Assembly (NCBI GenBank): GCA_017987895.1
Contig: JAGNSU010000026.1
Span: 1-38,141 of the forward strand
DNA from: Flavobacteriales bacterium
GTDB taxonomy: Bacteria > Bacteroidota > Bacteroidia > Flavobacteriales_F > PHOS-HE28
Direction of reading: 5' to 3'
DNA: 38,141 bases
Translations under genes and position numbers: made by a program
The notes under the pieces: model-generated
The model's input: the letters and a program-made list of their open reading frames with translations, nothing else
What the model was told of the DNA's origin: nothing
The model's database searches: none
Shown here: positions 1 through 7,313 of the stretch, one piece after another
Position numbering within the stretch: position 1 is the stretch's first letter
Layout: the number at the start of each line of letters is the position of its first letter

Positions 1-77
1 TGGCCATGCTTCAGGAAACCGCTGGCCAGCACTTGGCCCACCATGCCGGTGCCGAGGATACCGATCTTCTTGCCCAT
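1..77 (-). CDS. NAD(P)-binding Rossmann oxidoreductase, N-terminal fragment
   Basis: Only the first 25 codons are in the window; the gene runs off the left edge. The visible protein starts MGKKIGILGTGMVGQVLASG. This is a beta strand followed by the GTGMVG dinucleotide-binding loop, the standard start of a Rossmann fold that binds NAD(P)H. The pattern fits the F420-reductase-like/NADP oxidoreductase or ketopantoate-reductase-like groups, but the substrate cannot be told from so short a piece. It is divergent from mazG, with 123 bases between the two starts. The ATG at 77 is the natural start because the nucleotide-binding strand follows it at once. Confidence 0.75.
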   Translation of the reverse strand, partial: MGKKIGILGTGMVGQVLASGFLKHG

Positions 78-101
78 TGTTCTGGAATTGAGCTGACACC
101 G

Positions 102-162
102 CAAAGGAACATCATGCGCCGCAGGAACGGGGACCGGTGTCCAGCTCGATGCCGCACCTTTG
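102..162. promoter_or_regulatory. Divergent promoter region between the Rossmann gene and mazG
   Basis: The gap 78-200 holds one near match to the Bacteroidota -7 element TAnnTTTG for each direction. On the plus strand CACCTTTG (155-162) lies 38 bases before the mazG ATG. On the minus strand TTCCTTTG (109-102) lies 24 bases before the ATG at 77. Each has one mismatch. I saw no clear -33 element, so this is placement by consensus only. Confidence 0.35.
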
Positions 163-200
163 CCGCACGCCTTCGCCCCATACGCTTCGGCGTTCGATAG

Positions 201-1004
201 ATGAGTTCGATGGACCCGCGCGCCGCCGCCTTCCTCCGCCTGCTGAAGATCATGGACGAGCTGCGCGAGCAATGCCCCTGGGACCGCAAGCAGACCATGG
301 AAACGCTGCGGCCGCTCACCATTGAAGAAACGTACGAATTGGGTGACGCGATACTGAAGAACGACCTCGCCGAGGTGCGCAAGGAACTCGGCGACCTGCT
401 GCTGCATATGGTCTTTTATGCACGGATAGGACAGGAGAAGGGCGCGTTCACCATCACGGAAGTGCTCGATGGCATTTGCGAGAAGCTCATCCACCGCCAC
501 CCGCACATCTATGGCGATGTGAAGGTGAAGGACGATGAAGAAGTGAAGGCGAACTGGGAACGGATCAAGTTGGAGGAGAAGGCGAAGGCCGGTCACGCTT
601 CCGGTGATGCGACGAACATCAGCGTACTGGAAGGAGTACCACGAGGGCTTCCTTCACTGGTGAAGGCGATCCGGATACAGGACAAGGCGCGTGGTGTGGG
701 GTTCGATTGGGAGCGTCGGGAGCAGGTGTGGGACAAGGTGCATGAGGAGTTGGACGAGCTGAAACGCGAAGTGGACGCGGGTTCGGACCTCCAAGCGGAA
801 GAGCTTGGCGATGTCCTCTTCAGCATCGTGAACTATGCGCGCTTCCTCGGCATCGATCCGGACGAAGCCCTCGAACGCACGAACCGCAAATTCATACAGC
901 GTTTCCAGTTCCTGGAACGCGAAAGCCGCAAGGACGGCAAGGTGTTGGGCCAGATGAGCCTGGCGGAAATGGACGCCTACTGGGATCGGGCAAAGAGCGA
1001 GTGA
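201..1004 (+). CDS. mazG: Nucleoside triphosphate pyrophosphohydrolase MazG
   Basis: A 267-residue protein with the usual length and two-domain layout of MazG, which hydrolyses (d)NTPs to NMP and pyrophosphate in the cytoplasm and helps clear abnormal nucleotides. The N-terminal domain opens with the hallmark CPWDRKQT followed by EETYELGDAI and EVRKELGDLLLHMVF. The C-terminal domain repeats the acidic pattern in VHEELDELKREV and AEELGDVLFSIVNYAR. These Glu/Asp residues bind the catalytic Mg2+ ions in the family. The ATG at 201 gives a start about 25 residues before the CPWD motif, as in relatives. It appears monocistronic, with inverted repeats directly after the stop. Confidence 0.95.
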   Translation: MSSMDPRAAAFLRLLKIMDELREQCPWDRKQTMETLRPLTIEETYELGDAILKNDLAEVRKELGDLLLHMVFYARIGQEKGAFTITEVLDGICEKLIHRHPHIYGDVKVKDDEEVKANWERIKLEEKAKAGHASGDATNISVLEGVPRGLPSLVKAIRIQDKARGVGFDWERREQVWDKVHEELDELKREVDAGSDLQAEELGDVLFSIVNYARFLGIDPDEALERTNRKFIQRFQFLERESRKDGKVLGQMSLAEMDAYWDRAKSE

Positions 1005-1058
1005 GCGGAACGCTCCCGTTCCCCGCGTCCCAATGTGGAGAGCGTTCCACGATCGTGG
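1003..1058. terminator. Overlapping inverted repeats after mazG
   Basis: From the mazG stop onward GGAACG (1007-1012) can pair with CGTTCC (1017-1022) over a 4-base loop. Alternatively the longer arm GGAACGCTC (1007-1015) can pair perfectly with GAGCGTTCC (1040-1048). Next to them CCACGATCGTGG (1047-1058) is a 12-base palindrome. There is no T-run, so this is at best a Bacteroidota-style terminator without a U-tract; mutually exclusive pairing is also possible. Confidence 0.4.
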
Positions 1059-1143
1059 GGCGTCGAGAAGACACGATCCAGTGATGCAAGGATCATCGTT
1101 CTAAGCGCTCTCCCTCTCCCCATGGGTGGTGGCGGTGGTCCCC

Positions 1144-1186
1144 TCCTTTTGGCACACATCTGCGTAGGTGGTGTTGTTACCAACAC
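1144..1186 (+). promoter_or_regulatory. Possible promoter and leader hairpin of the small basic gene
   Basis: TCCTTTTG (1144-1151) differs from TAnnTTTG by one base. It is followed by a 6-base-pair dyad, GTGTTG (1171-1176) and CAACAC (1181-1186) around TTAC, which ends 8 bases before the ATG at 1195. The dyad could be an operator or a leader hairpin near the ribosome site. Support is from pattern only. Confidence 0.3.
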
Positions 1187-1194
1187 ACAGCAGC

Positions 1195-1353
1195 ATGGCA
1201 CGTCGCAAGAAGCTCATCCTCACACAACCCATTAAAGAGGGGTTGAAAGCCATCAAGGTGCAACTCGACCGCCGCACCGTCATCACGCTCTCGAACATGC
1301 GCTCCTTGGAGTTCTGGAAGAAGCGGTACCCGGACGCGATGGTGATCAGCTGA
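1195..1353 (+). CDS. Small basic protein of unknown function (52 residues)
   Basis: I do not recognise a named family. The protein starts MARRKKLILTQPIKEGLKAI and contains a run RRTVITLSNMRSLEFWKKRY before ending in MVIS. It is strongly basic, has no signal peptide, membrane segment or cysteine, and could bind nucleic acid, though that is inference. Codon third positions are mostly G or C as in neighbouring genes, which supports real coding. The frame is open further upstream from about 1168, but the ATG at 1195 puts the basic MARRKK at the start and follows a hairpin. The stop codon sits inside a perfect 24-base palindrome. Confidence 0.6.
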   Translation: MARRKKLILTQPIKEGLKAIKVQLDRRTVITLSNMRSLEFWKKRYPDAMVIS

Positions 1354-1361
1354 TCACCATC
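1338..1361. repeat. Perfect 24-base palindrome across the stop codon of the small basic gene
   Basis: The arm GATGGTGATCAG (1338-1349) is followed at once by its exact reverse complement (1350-1361). The TGA stop at 1351-1353 lies inside it. As RNA it would form a 10-base-pair stem with an AGCT loop. No T-run follows. It may end transcription of the small gene or bind a dimeric protein. Confidence 0.7.
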
Positions 1362-1539
1362 CGGCTTCGAGAGGCCCTTCGGTCGAAGGTGCGGATCGAT
1401 GATCGGGTCTTCGGCCCAAGTGGGGAATTGGTCGGGCGGTGTCCCGGCTCGAACAGGGATCGTATCCCATCGAGCGAATACTCCCGGCGAGGCCATGGAG
1501 ACTGAGGAGAACTTAGAACCGCAAGATCCCCTAAAGGGC
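1362..1539. other. Intergenic region before the sugar dehydrogenase
   Basis: This gap has no convincing gene. It contains a further dyad, CTTCGA (1365-1370) and TCGAAG (1383-1388). The downstream reading frame is open without a stop from 1399, but that part has no protein-like features and precedes a clean signal peptide starting at 1540. No good TAnnTTTG match was found. Confidence 0.4.
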
Positions 1540-3420
1540 ATGAAGAAGAATACGCTCTCGTACATGTTCATCCTCATCGCGGGGATGTCGTTCGCACAAA
1601 CGGTGGAGTTGGAGCCGGTGCTTACGGGACTCACCAACCCGGTGGATATCGCCAACGCGGGGGATGCCCGACTGTTCATCGTGGAGCGCGCGGGGATCAT
1701 CCGCATCCTGCATCCGAACGGAAGTCTGGATCCGGTGCCGTTCCTGGACATCACCGCCAGGGTGAACGATACGGGAGGAGAGCAGGGCTTGCTCGGGCTG
1801 GCGTTCCATCCGCAGTACGCGCAGAACGGGTTCTTCTTTGTGCAGTACACCGCTGGCACTGGGAACGGGACCACGAGGGTATCCCGCTTCGCGGTCACAG
1901 GCGATCCGGATGTCGCGAACGCGAGCAGTGAAGTGATCTTCTACAGCCTCGTCCAACCATTCTCCAATCACAAAGGTGGGGACCTTGAATTCGGACCTGA
2001 CGGTTATCTGTGGTTCGCACTGGGTGATGGGGGTGGTACCGGTGATCCGGACAACCGGGCCCAGAACATGACCTTGGGTTTCGGTAAGATGCTGCGGATC
2101 GATGTTGGCAACGGTGCTCCGTACACCATACCGCCGAGCAACCCGTTCGCGGATGCCGATCCAGCCGATACGCTCCGCGCCATTTGGGCCAGCGGCTTCC
2201 GCAATCCCTTTCGATTCAGCTTTGATGCGGTCACGGGGGATGTGTGGGTCGGCGATGTAGGACAAAGCGTATATGAGGAGGTCGATCACTGGCCCGCTGG
2301 CAACAACACCGGACCGAACTTCGGGTGGCGTTGTTATGAAGGCAACACGCCATACAACACCGCCGGTTGTGCGGATGCTTCGAGCTACGTTCCACCGGTC
2401 CATGTGCATCCCCATTCGGATGGCTCTTGCTCGGTGATCGGTGGATATGTCTACCGGGGTGGATCGTACCCGAACCTCTATGGTAAATACATCTACACCG
2501 ACTACTGCCACGGCCGCATCCATTCGCTCCAGCCCAACGGGGTGGGGGGGTGGACGACGGACACGCTGATGGCGAGCGGCGGTTTTGGTCTGGCCGCCTT
2601 CGGCGAGGACGCGGCCGGCGGTCTCTACGTGTGCAACACTGAGAGCGGCGTGCTCTCGCGCATCATCGATCCAGCGGCCCTTGTGCGCGTGGACCCGAAG
2701 GTGCTGCTTGAAGGCCCGCTCAATACGACCACGTTGATCATGAACGACCCCCTACGTGCGGCGGGCTTGGTGCCGCTCACCGAACCTTACACCGCACTGG
2801 GCTTCCCGCAGGTGGGGGGTGGCGGTGGCGAAACCACCACGACACCTGTGTTGGCAACCACGGGAAACAACGCGATCGTGGATTGGGTGCGTGTGGAGCT
2901 ACGCAGCGCGACCGAGCCGGGCATTGTGGTAGCCTCCGCACATGGCCTAGTGCAACGCGATGGCGACATCGTGAAAGCGAACGGCACGGCCAACCTGGAC
3001 TTTGGGGTAGGTGCGGGTAGCTACTATGTGGTCGTTCGGCACCGGAACCATCTCGGCGTCATGAGCGCGGCGCCCATCTCCCTGAGCGCGACCGCTGTGA
3101 CGGTCGACTTCCGCAGCGGCACCACGGCGACCTACGGGACCAATGCGCACAAGACCGTCGGAACGCAACGTGCCCTCTTCGCTGGGAACGTCATGCGCGA
3201 CGACCGGTTGAAGTACGCCGGATCTTCCAATGACCGGGACCCGATCCTCACCGCGATCGGAGGCACCGTGCCCACGGCGACCACGCCCGGATATCGCACA
3301 GAGGACGTGAACCTGGATGGCACCGTGAAGTATGCGGGAAGCGCCAATGACCGCGATCCCATCCTGGTGAACATCGGGGGATCCGTGCCTACGAACACGC
3401 GGGTGGAACAAGTGCCGTGA
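1540..3420 (+). CDS. Secreted PQQ-dependent sugar dehydrogenase (GSDH family) with C-terminal dockerin-like module
   Basis: A 626-residue exported protein. Residues 1-19 are a signal peptide (MKKNTLSYMF, then a hydrophobic run to SFAQ), which is why the ATG at 1540 is preferred over the open frame upstream. Residues about 25-378 are the six-bladed propeller of glucose/sorbosone dehydrogenases, which oxidise sugars with PQQ. Key signs are LFIVERAG, EQGLLGLAFHP, SNHKGGDLEFGPDG with the likely catalytic His144, LGDGGG and SGFRNPFRFSFD. Residues about 385-626 are a separate module also found on the protease at 33026-35110, ending in two D-x-N-x-D-G-type repeats. No standard T9SS type A or B domain is present. 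The sugar substrate is unknown. Confidence 0.88.
   Translation: MKKNTLSYMFILIAGMSFAQTVELEPVLTGLTNPVDIANAGDARLFIVERAGIIRILHPNGSLDPVPFLDITARVNDTGGEQGLLGLAFHPQYAQNGFFFVQYTAGTGNGTTRVSRFAVTGDPDVANASSEVIFYSLVQPFSNHKGGDLEFGPDGYLWFALGDGGGTGDPDNRAQNMTLGFGKMLRIDVGNGAPYTIPPSNPFADADPADTLRAIWASGFRNPFRFSFDAVTGDVWVGDVGQSVYEEVDHWPAGNNTGPNFGWRCYEGNTPYNTAGCADASSYVPPVHVHPHSDGSCSVIGGYVYRGGSYPNLYGKYIYTDYCHGRIHSLQPNGVGGWTTDTLMASGGFGLAAFGEDAAGGLYVCNTESGVLSRIIDPAALVRVDPKVLLEGPLNTTTLIMNDPLRAAGLVPLTEPYTALGFPQVGGGGGETTTTPVLATTGNNAIVDWVRVELRSATEPGIVVASAHGLVQRDGDIVKANGTANLDFGVGAGSYYVVVRHRNHLGVMSAAPISLSATAVTVDFRSGTTATYGTNAHKTVGTQRALFAGNVMRDDRLKYAGSSNDRDPILTAIGGTVPTATTPGYRTEDVNLDGTVKYAGSANDRDPILVNIGGSVPTNTRVEQVP
2692..3417 (+). 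other. Shared C-terminal module, copy 1 (residues about 385-626 of the sugar dehydrogenase)
   Basis: This part matches 34376-35107 along its whole length. Shared blocks include KVLLEGP, GLVP-TEPYTALG, GGGGGETTT, VDWV-VELR, VRHRNHLG and, twice, VKYAGS/LKYAGS followed by NDRDPIL and IGG. The Gly-rich loop is encoded by a GGTGGC-type run near 2815. It probably folds as a beta domain followed by a calcium-binding tail. Confidence 0.8.
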
Positions 3421-3424
3421 GCGC

Positions 3425-3440
3425 CCACCCGAATGGGTGG
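3425..3440 (+). terminator. Hairpin after the sugar dehydrogenase
   Basis: CCACCC (3425-3430) and GGGTGG (3435-3440) form a perfect 6-base-pair stem over a GAAT loop, starting 5 bases after the stop codon. No strong T-run follows. TACTTTCG at 3448-3455, one mismatch from TAnnTTTG, may be the start of the next transcription unit. Confidence 0.45.
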
Positions 3441-3485
3441 TAGGGTCTACTTTCGCGACGCCGGATGCATTGGATCATCCGGGCG

Positions 3486-4322
3486 ATGCGCACAGTTCTC
3501 CTCATCGGTCTTATTGCAATGGCCGGTCACGGTCCGGCGGTAGCACAGTTGCCACCTGTTTCCGCCCACAAGGGGAACATCTTCCTCTACTGGGGCTACA
3601 ATCGTTCCGGTTATAGTTGGAGCGACATCCACTTCGATGGTCCTGGGTATGACTTCACCCTTCGTCATGTGGAAGCCACGGACCGTCCGATCCCGTTCGA
3701 CCCGAAGCTCTACTTCGATCCACGCACCCTCACGTTACCGCAATACAACTATCGGTTGGGTTGGTTCTTCCAGGACCGATGGAGCGTTTCGCTCGGCATG
3801 GACCACATGAAGTACGTGGTGGTGCAGGGCCAGCAGGTCCGCATGGACGGTTTTGTTGATGCCAGCCGCTCGCTTCCGCATGCCGCGGCGGAAGGAGCGC
3901 ACGAGGTGACCCTCGATCCCGATCTATTGACCTATGAGCATAGCGACGGGCTCAATCTCTTGAGTTTGGATGTGGACCACTACGATCCGCTTTGGAAAAG
4001 CAGGAACGGCCGGCATGCGCTCCAGGTGTTCCAAGGCATGCATGCCGGACCTGTCATCCCGCGCACGGACGTCCGCTTATTCGGCCAAGGCATCAACAAC
4101 AAGTTCCACCTATCCGGCTACGGCGTTGGTGCGCAGACCGGACTGCACCTGGAATTCTTCCGCCACGGTTTCCTTCGCGTGATCGGCAAGGCGGGTTGGA
4201 TCGACCTGCCCAGCGTGCTTACCACCGGCACCGCCGAGGACCGCGCAAGTCAGCACTTCTGGTTCTGGCAATACGCGGTGGTGTTGGGTGGGCAGTTCAG
4301 GTTGCATCGGTCCGCGCGTTGA
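3486..4322 (+). CDS. Outer-membrane beta-barrel protein, conserved Bacteroidota type, function unknown
   Basis: A 278-residue exported protein with a signal peptide (MRTVLLIGLIAMAGHGPAVA, cleaved after AVA or AQ). The mature part starts with KGNIFLYWGYNRSGYSWSDI. It alternates aromatic and polar residues in short amphipathic strands separated by turns, for example LGWFFQDRWSVSLGMDHMKY and LSGYGVGAQTGLHLEF, and ends with a strand GGQFRLHRSAR. This is typical of an outer-membrane barrel. I recall similar proteins starting with KGN-YWGWNR in Bacteroidota genomes, with no assigned role. A start at 3465 is also open, but 3486 gives a standard signal peptide. It sits between two other exported proteins. 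Confidence 0.75.
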   Translation: MRTVLLIGLIAMAGHGPAVAQLPPVSAHKGNIFLYWGYNRSGYSWSDIHFDGPGYDFTLRHVEATDRPIPFDPKLYFDPRTLTLPQYNYRLGWFFQDRWSVSLGMDHMKYVVVQGQQVRMDGFVDASRSLPHAAAEGAHEVTLDPDLLTYEHSDGLNLLSLDVDHYDPLWKSRNGRHALQVFQGMHAGPVIPRTDVRLFGQGINNKFHLSGYGVGAQTGLHLEFFRHGFLRVIGKAGWIDLPSVLTTGTAEDRASQHFWFWQYAVVLGGQFRLHRSAR

Positions 4323-4382
4323 CCGCACGACGGCGACCGGTCAGGAAAGCCCGAACTTCGCGCCCCGAAAAGAGTTCCATCG

Positions 4383-6530
4383 GTGCTTTCTCCCAGTCGT
4401 TGTTCCGCAATGCTCCTACTCGTCCTCGCGACGGGTGGCGGTGTGCGTTCACAATGCGTGGGCCCGATCTCGAGCTTCCCGTACCAGGAGGATTTTGAAG
4501 GCGCCCCGAACTGGACCCCGGGTGGCACAGGAAGCGACTGGGCATGGGGCACACCCGCCCATCCTACCATCAACACGGCGGGAGGCGGTGTGAACAGCTG
4601 GTGCGTGGGTGGGCTCACGGGTTCCTTCTACAATCTGGGGCAGTCGAGCTGGTTGCAGAGCCCGTGCTTCGATATGAGCACGTTGGACCATCCGTGGATC
4701 AGCTTCAAGATCTTCTGGGAATGTGAACGGCAGTACGACGGTATGAACCTGCAGTACTCGTTGAACGGCGGATCCACTTGGGCGAACGTGGGGGCCTATG
4801 GCGATCCGGTGGATTGCCTCAACGACAATTGGTTCAACGCTGCGAGTATCACGAATCTCAGCGGGGCCAGCCCGAAGCATGGATGGAGCGGACGGCTGGG
4901 CGCCACTTCGGGATCCTGCCAGGGAGGCTCCGGCAGCGGTGGCTGGATCACGGCGAAACACTGCGTGCCGGCCGTGGCGAACGCGCCCCAGGTGATCTTC
5001 CGGTTCCTGTTCGGTGCAGGTACACAATGCAACAACTACGATGGCGTCGCGATCGATGACATCCTCGTCCAGGAAGCCGCTCCCACCACCGCTGCCTTCA
5101 CCTACACCTGCAACGGCAACACCATCGACTTCACCGATGCGTCCCCAGGGTGCCCTTCCACCTGGGGGTGGGCGTTCGGCGATCCGGGTTCGGGTGGTCT
5201 GAACGCTACAGGTTCGCAGAACCCTTCGCATACCTACCCGGGTCCGGGGAACTACGTGGTATCCTTTTCAACGGATGGACCGTGCAGCGATCCTTCGAAC
5301 ATCGACGTGAGCGTCGGCATTTTGGGTGTAACGATCGTTAGCACAAACCCTACATGCACCGGTGTGCCTGGCTCCGCGACCGCGACGATAGTGGGGGGCG
5401 ATGGCACCGAAACCATCCTCTGGCAACCCGGGGGAGGAACGACCGCCACGATCACCGGGCTCACGGCGGGTGTGTATTCGGTCACCGTCAGCGCGCCGAG
5501 CGGTTGTTCGGCCACGGCCAGCACAACGATCAATGCGGCAACTGTGGTCACGGCCGTGACCATGCCGGATACCGTGCTTTGCGATGGAGCCTCGCTGGAA
5601 CTGACCGCGACCGCCAGTGGAGGCACTGCGCCCTACGCGTTCGGTTGGAGCCCGACCGGACCATTGATCACTCCGACCGTAGGCGGAACATATTCCGTGG
5701 TGGCCACTGATGTGAACGGCTGTATGAGCGCACCGGAGAACGTTCTGGTGGACGTAGCTCCACCGATCGTTCCTATCCCCACCGCGGATGCCCTGGAAGG
5801 TTGTACACCACTGTGCATCACCTTCAACGATGGTATCCCGGGATCGGCGAGCACCACCTGGGATCTCGGCGATGGGGTCGTGCTTACGGGGAGTACGGTG
5901 ACGCATTGCTACGTGACCAATGGGGACTTTCTACCCACGCTCATCGCGATAGATGGGTTCGGCTGCACCGCCAGCGGAACTGCTGATACGATCCACTCCA
6001 CGGTGTCGCCTGTAGCGGCTTTCACGGTGCCACAAGAGGTGTTCGCGGAAGGGGAGGCCCAGGTGGTGTTCCAGAATACGTCCACCGGGGCATTGACCTT
6101 TGCGTGGTCCTTCGGTGAGGGCGGCATCTCTTCCGAGACCTCACCAACGCACACGTTCACCGAGGTGGGTTGTTACCCGGTCGATCTCCAGGTGATCGGA
6201 GAGGCAGGATGCGCCGATCAGGCAGGCCTGGAGATCTGTGTGGAAGGATCCTACGCCCTGTTCGCTCCGAACGCTTTCACACCGGATGGCGATGGGATCA
6301 ACGATCACTACCTGCCCATCAGCACGGCACAACGTCCGAAGTCCTACGAGTTCACCGTGTTCGATCGTTGGGGCGCGGTGATCTTCCGCAGCACCGACCT
6401 GATGGAAGGATGGAACGGTGATGCGTTGGGTGCTGTCGCCGGAGAAGGGATCTATGCTTGGACGATACGCTTGCAGGACGCCTTCAACGAGGTCCACGCC
6501 CACAAGGGCCACGTGGTCTTGCTGCGTTGA
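4383..6530 (+). CDS. Secreted PKD/SprB-repeat protein with T9SS type B (CHU_C) sorting domain
   Basis: A 715-residue surface protein. It has a signal peptide (to about residue 24, GGVRSQ) and an N-terminal beta-sandwich of the kind starting YQEDFEGAPNW. A PKD-like domain (FTDASPGCPSTWGWAFGD, then HTYPGPGNYVV) follows. Next come a SprB-like repeat (GVYSVTVSAPSGCSA), an Ig-like part and two further PKD-like domains (STTWDLGDG, FAWSFGEGG). The C-terminal domain has the gliding-motility-associated pattern FAPNAFTPDGDGINDHYLP, FDRWGAVIF, WNGDALG and KGHVVLLR, which directs export by T9SS. A role in adhesion or matrix binding is inferred. The start is a GTG at 4383; an ATG at 4410 would leave almost no signal-peptide n-region. 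Confidence 0.88.
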   Translation: MLSPSRCSAMLLLVLATGGGVRSQCVGPISSFPYQEDFEGAPNWTPGGTGSDWAWGTPAHPTINTAGGGVNSWCVGGLTGSFYNLGQSSWLQSPCFDMSTLDHPWISFKIFWECERQYDGMNLQYSLNGGSTWANVGAYGDPVDCLNDNWFNAASITNLSGASPKHGWSGRLGATSGSCQGGSGSGGWITAKHCVPAVANAPQVIFRFLFGAGTQCNNYDGVAIDDILVQEAAPTTAAFTYTCNGNTIDFTDASPGCPSTWGWAFGDPGSGGLNATGSQNPSHTYPGPGNYVVSFSTDGPCSDPSNIDVSVGILGVTIVSTNPTCTGVPGSATATIVGGDGTETILWQPGGGTTATITGLTAGVYSVTVSAPSGCSATASTTINAATVVTAVTMPDTVLCDGASLELTATASGGTAPYAFGWSPTGPLITPTVGGTYSVVATDVNGCMSAPENVLVDVAPPIVPIPTADALEGCTPLCITFNDGIPGSASTTWDLGDGVVLTGSTVTHCYVTNGDFLPTLIAIDGFGCTASGTADTIHSTVSPVAAFTVPQEVFAEGEAQVVFQNTSTGALTFAWSFGEGGISSETSPTHTFTEVGCYPVDLQVIGEAGCADQAGLEICVEGSYALFAPNAFTPDGDGINDHYLPISTAQRPKSYEFTVFDRWGAVIFRSTDLMEGWNGDALGAVAGEGIYAWTIRLQDAFNEVHAHKGHVVLLR

Positions 6531-6531
6531 T

Positions 6532-7284
6532 CTACCAGGCGCGTGCCTGGGGCTGGTGTGTGGGCTCCGCGCTTGGAAGCCGGGAGGGCCGCACGCGGCC
6601 CGCGAACAGCCCCCAACCGATCGACACGTAGGCGATGTTCGCGTTGAAGCCATCGTAGGGTTTGCTCGTGATCCCGTCCTTCTGCACCTCGAACTCGGTG
6701 TTGTGGAAGTTGGTGAAGTAGTACTTCAGGGTGATGGTGGTTCCGGCAGGTCCCTGGATCCCCAGCATCATGCTGTGGTAGATCGGTTCCGTGCGATCGC
6801 TGAACCACACATTGAAACGGTCCACCCTTTTCTCGTTCTCGAAGCGTTTCTCCTTGTAGTTGAAGGGCAGCTCGATCTCGTAGCCCACGAAGAACAGCGT
6901 TCGGTGCATGCGCCCGATCTTCAGACCGACAGGTACGCCCACGGTGTATGCCCGGTATTTGTAGCGCACGGTGGTGTCGGGTACCGCATAGATGAAACCC
7001 AGGTTGCGGAAGCCCAGCCCTGTGAAGAAGCCGACATGGTCCGTGAAGTCGTACTGAACCAGCCCACGCGGATTGAACACCGGGGCGAAGCGCACGATGC
7101 CGCCGGTATGGTCGTTCGGCTGGCCATAGGTGCGCACATCCAGCACAGGAAAGGTGAAGATCCATTCCGTGCCGTTGGTGACGTACCATTTCTTCGCGGG
7201 AGGGCGGACAGGCTTCGGGAACATACCCTGGGCCGTAGCGCAAAGGGAGAGCACAAGTGCGGGTAGCAAGAGGTGGATGCGCAT
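6532..7284 (-). CDS. Predicted outer-membrane beta-barrel protein, function unknown
   Basis: A 250-residue exported protein. The signal peptide is MRIHLLLPALVLSLCATAQG. The body has many short alternating strands with Tyr/Phe/Arg, for example VQYDFTDHVGFFTGLGFRNL, YKYRAYTVGVPVGLKIG and TITLKYYFTNFHN, as in eight- to ten-strand barrels of Bacteroidota. It ends AYVSIGWGLFAGRV followed by a Pro-rich tail of about 20 residues, unusual because barrels normally end on the last strand. It is the last gene of the minus-strand train, 29 bases after maf, and its stop faces the stop of the CHU_C protein with a single base between them. No function can be named. Confidence 0.7.
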   Translation of the reverse strand: MRIHLLLPALVLSLCATAQGMFPKPVRPPAKKWYVTNGTEWIFTFPVLDVRTYGQPNDHTGGIVRFAPVFNPRGLVQYDFTDHVGFFTGLGFRNLGFIYAVPDTTVRYKYRAYTVGVPVGLKIGRMHRTLFFVGYEIELPFNYKEKRFENEKRVDRFNVWFSDRTEPIYHSMMLGIQGPAGTTITLKYYFTNFHNTEFEVQKDGITSKPYDGFNANIAYVSIGWGLFAGRVRPSRLPSAEPTHQPQARAW

Positions 7285-7313
7285 CGAGAACGGATGATGG
7301 TACGAACGGTGGG

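Noticed and set aside
1430..1500. tRNA-like T-loop TTCGAGC on the minus strand at 1453-1447
   Set aside because: The T stem has a C-A mismatch and no acceptor strand matching the expected 3' part is found at the right distance; no complete cloverleaf can be drawn.
1399..1539. Upstream extension of the sugar dehydrogenase by 47 residues
   Set aside because: It would bury the signal peptide starting at 1540 and has no protein-like pattern.
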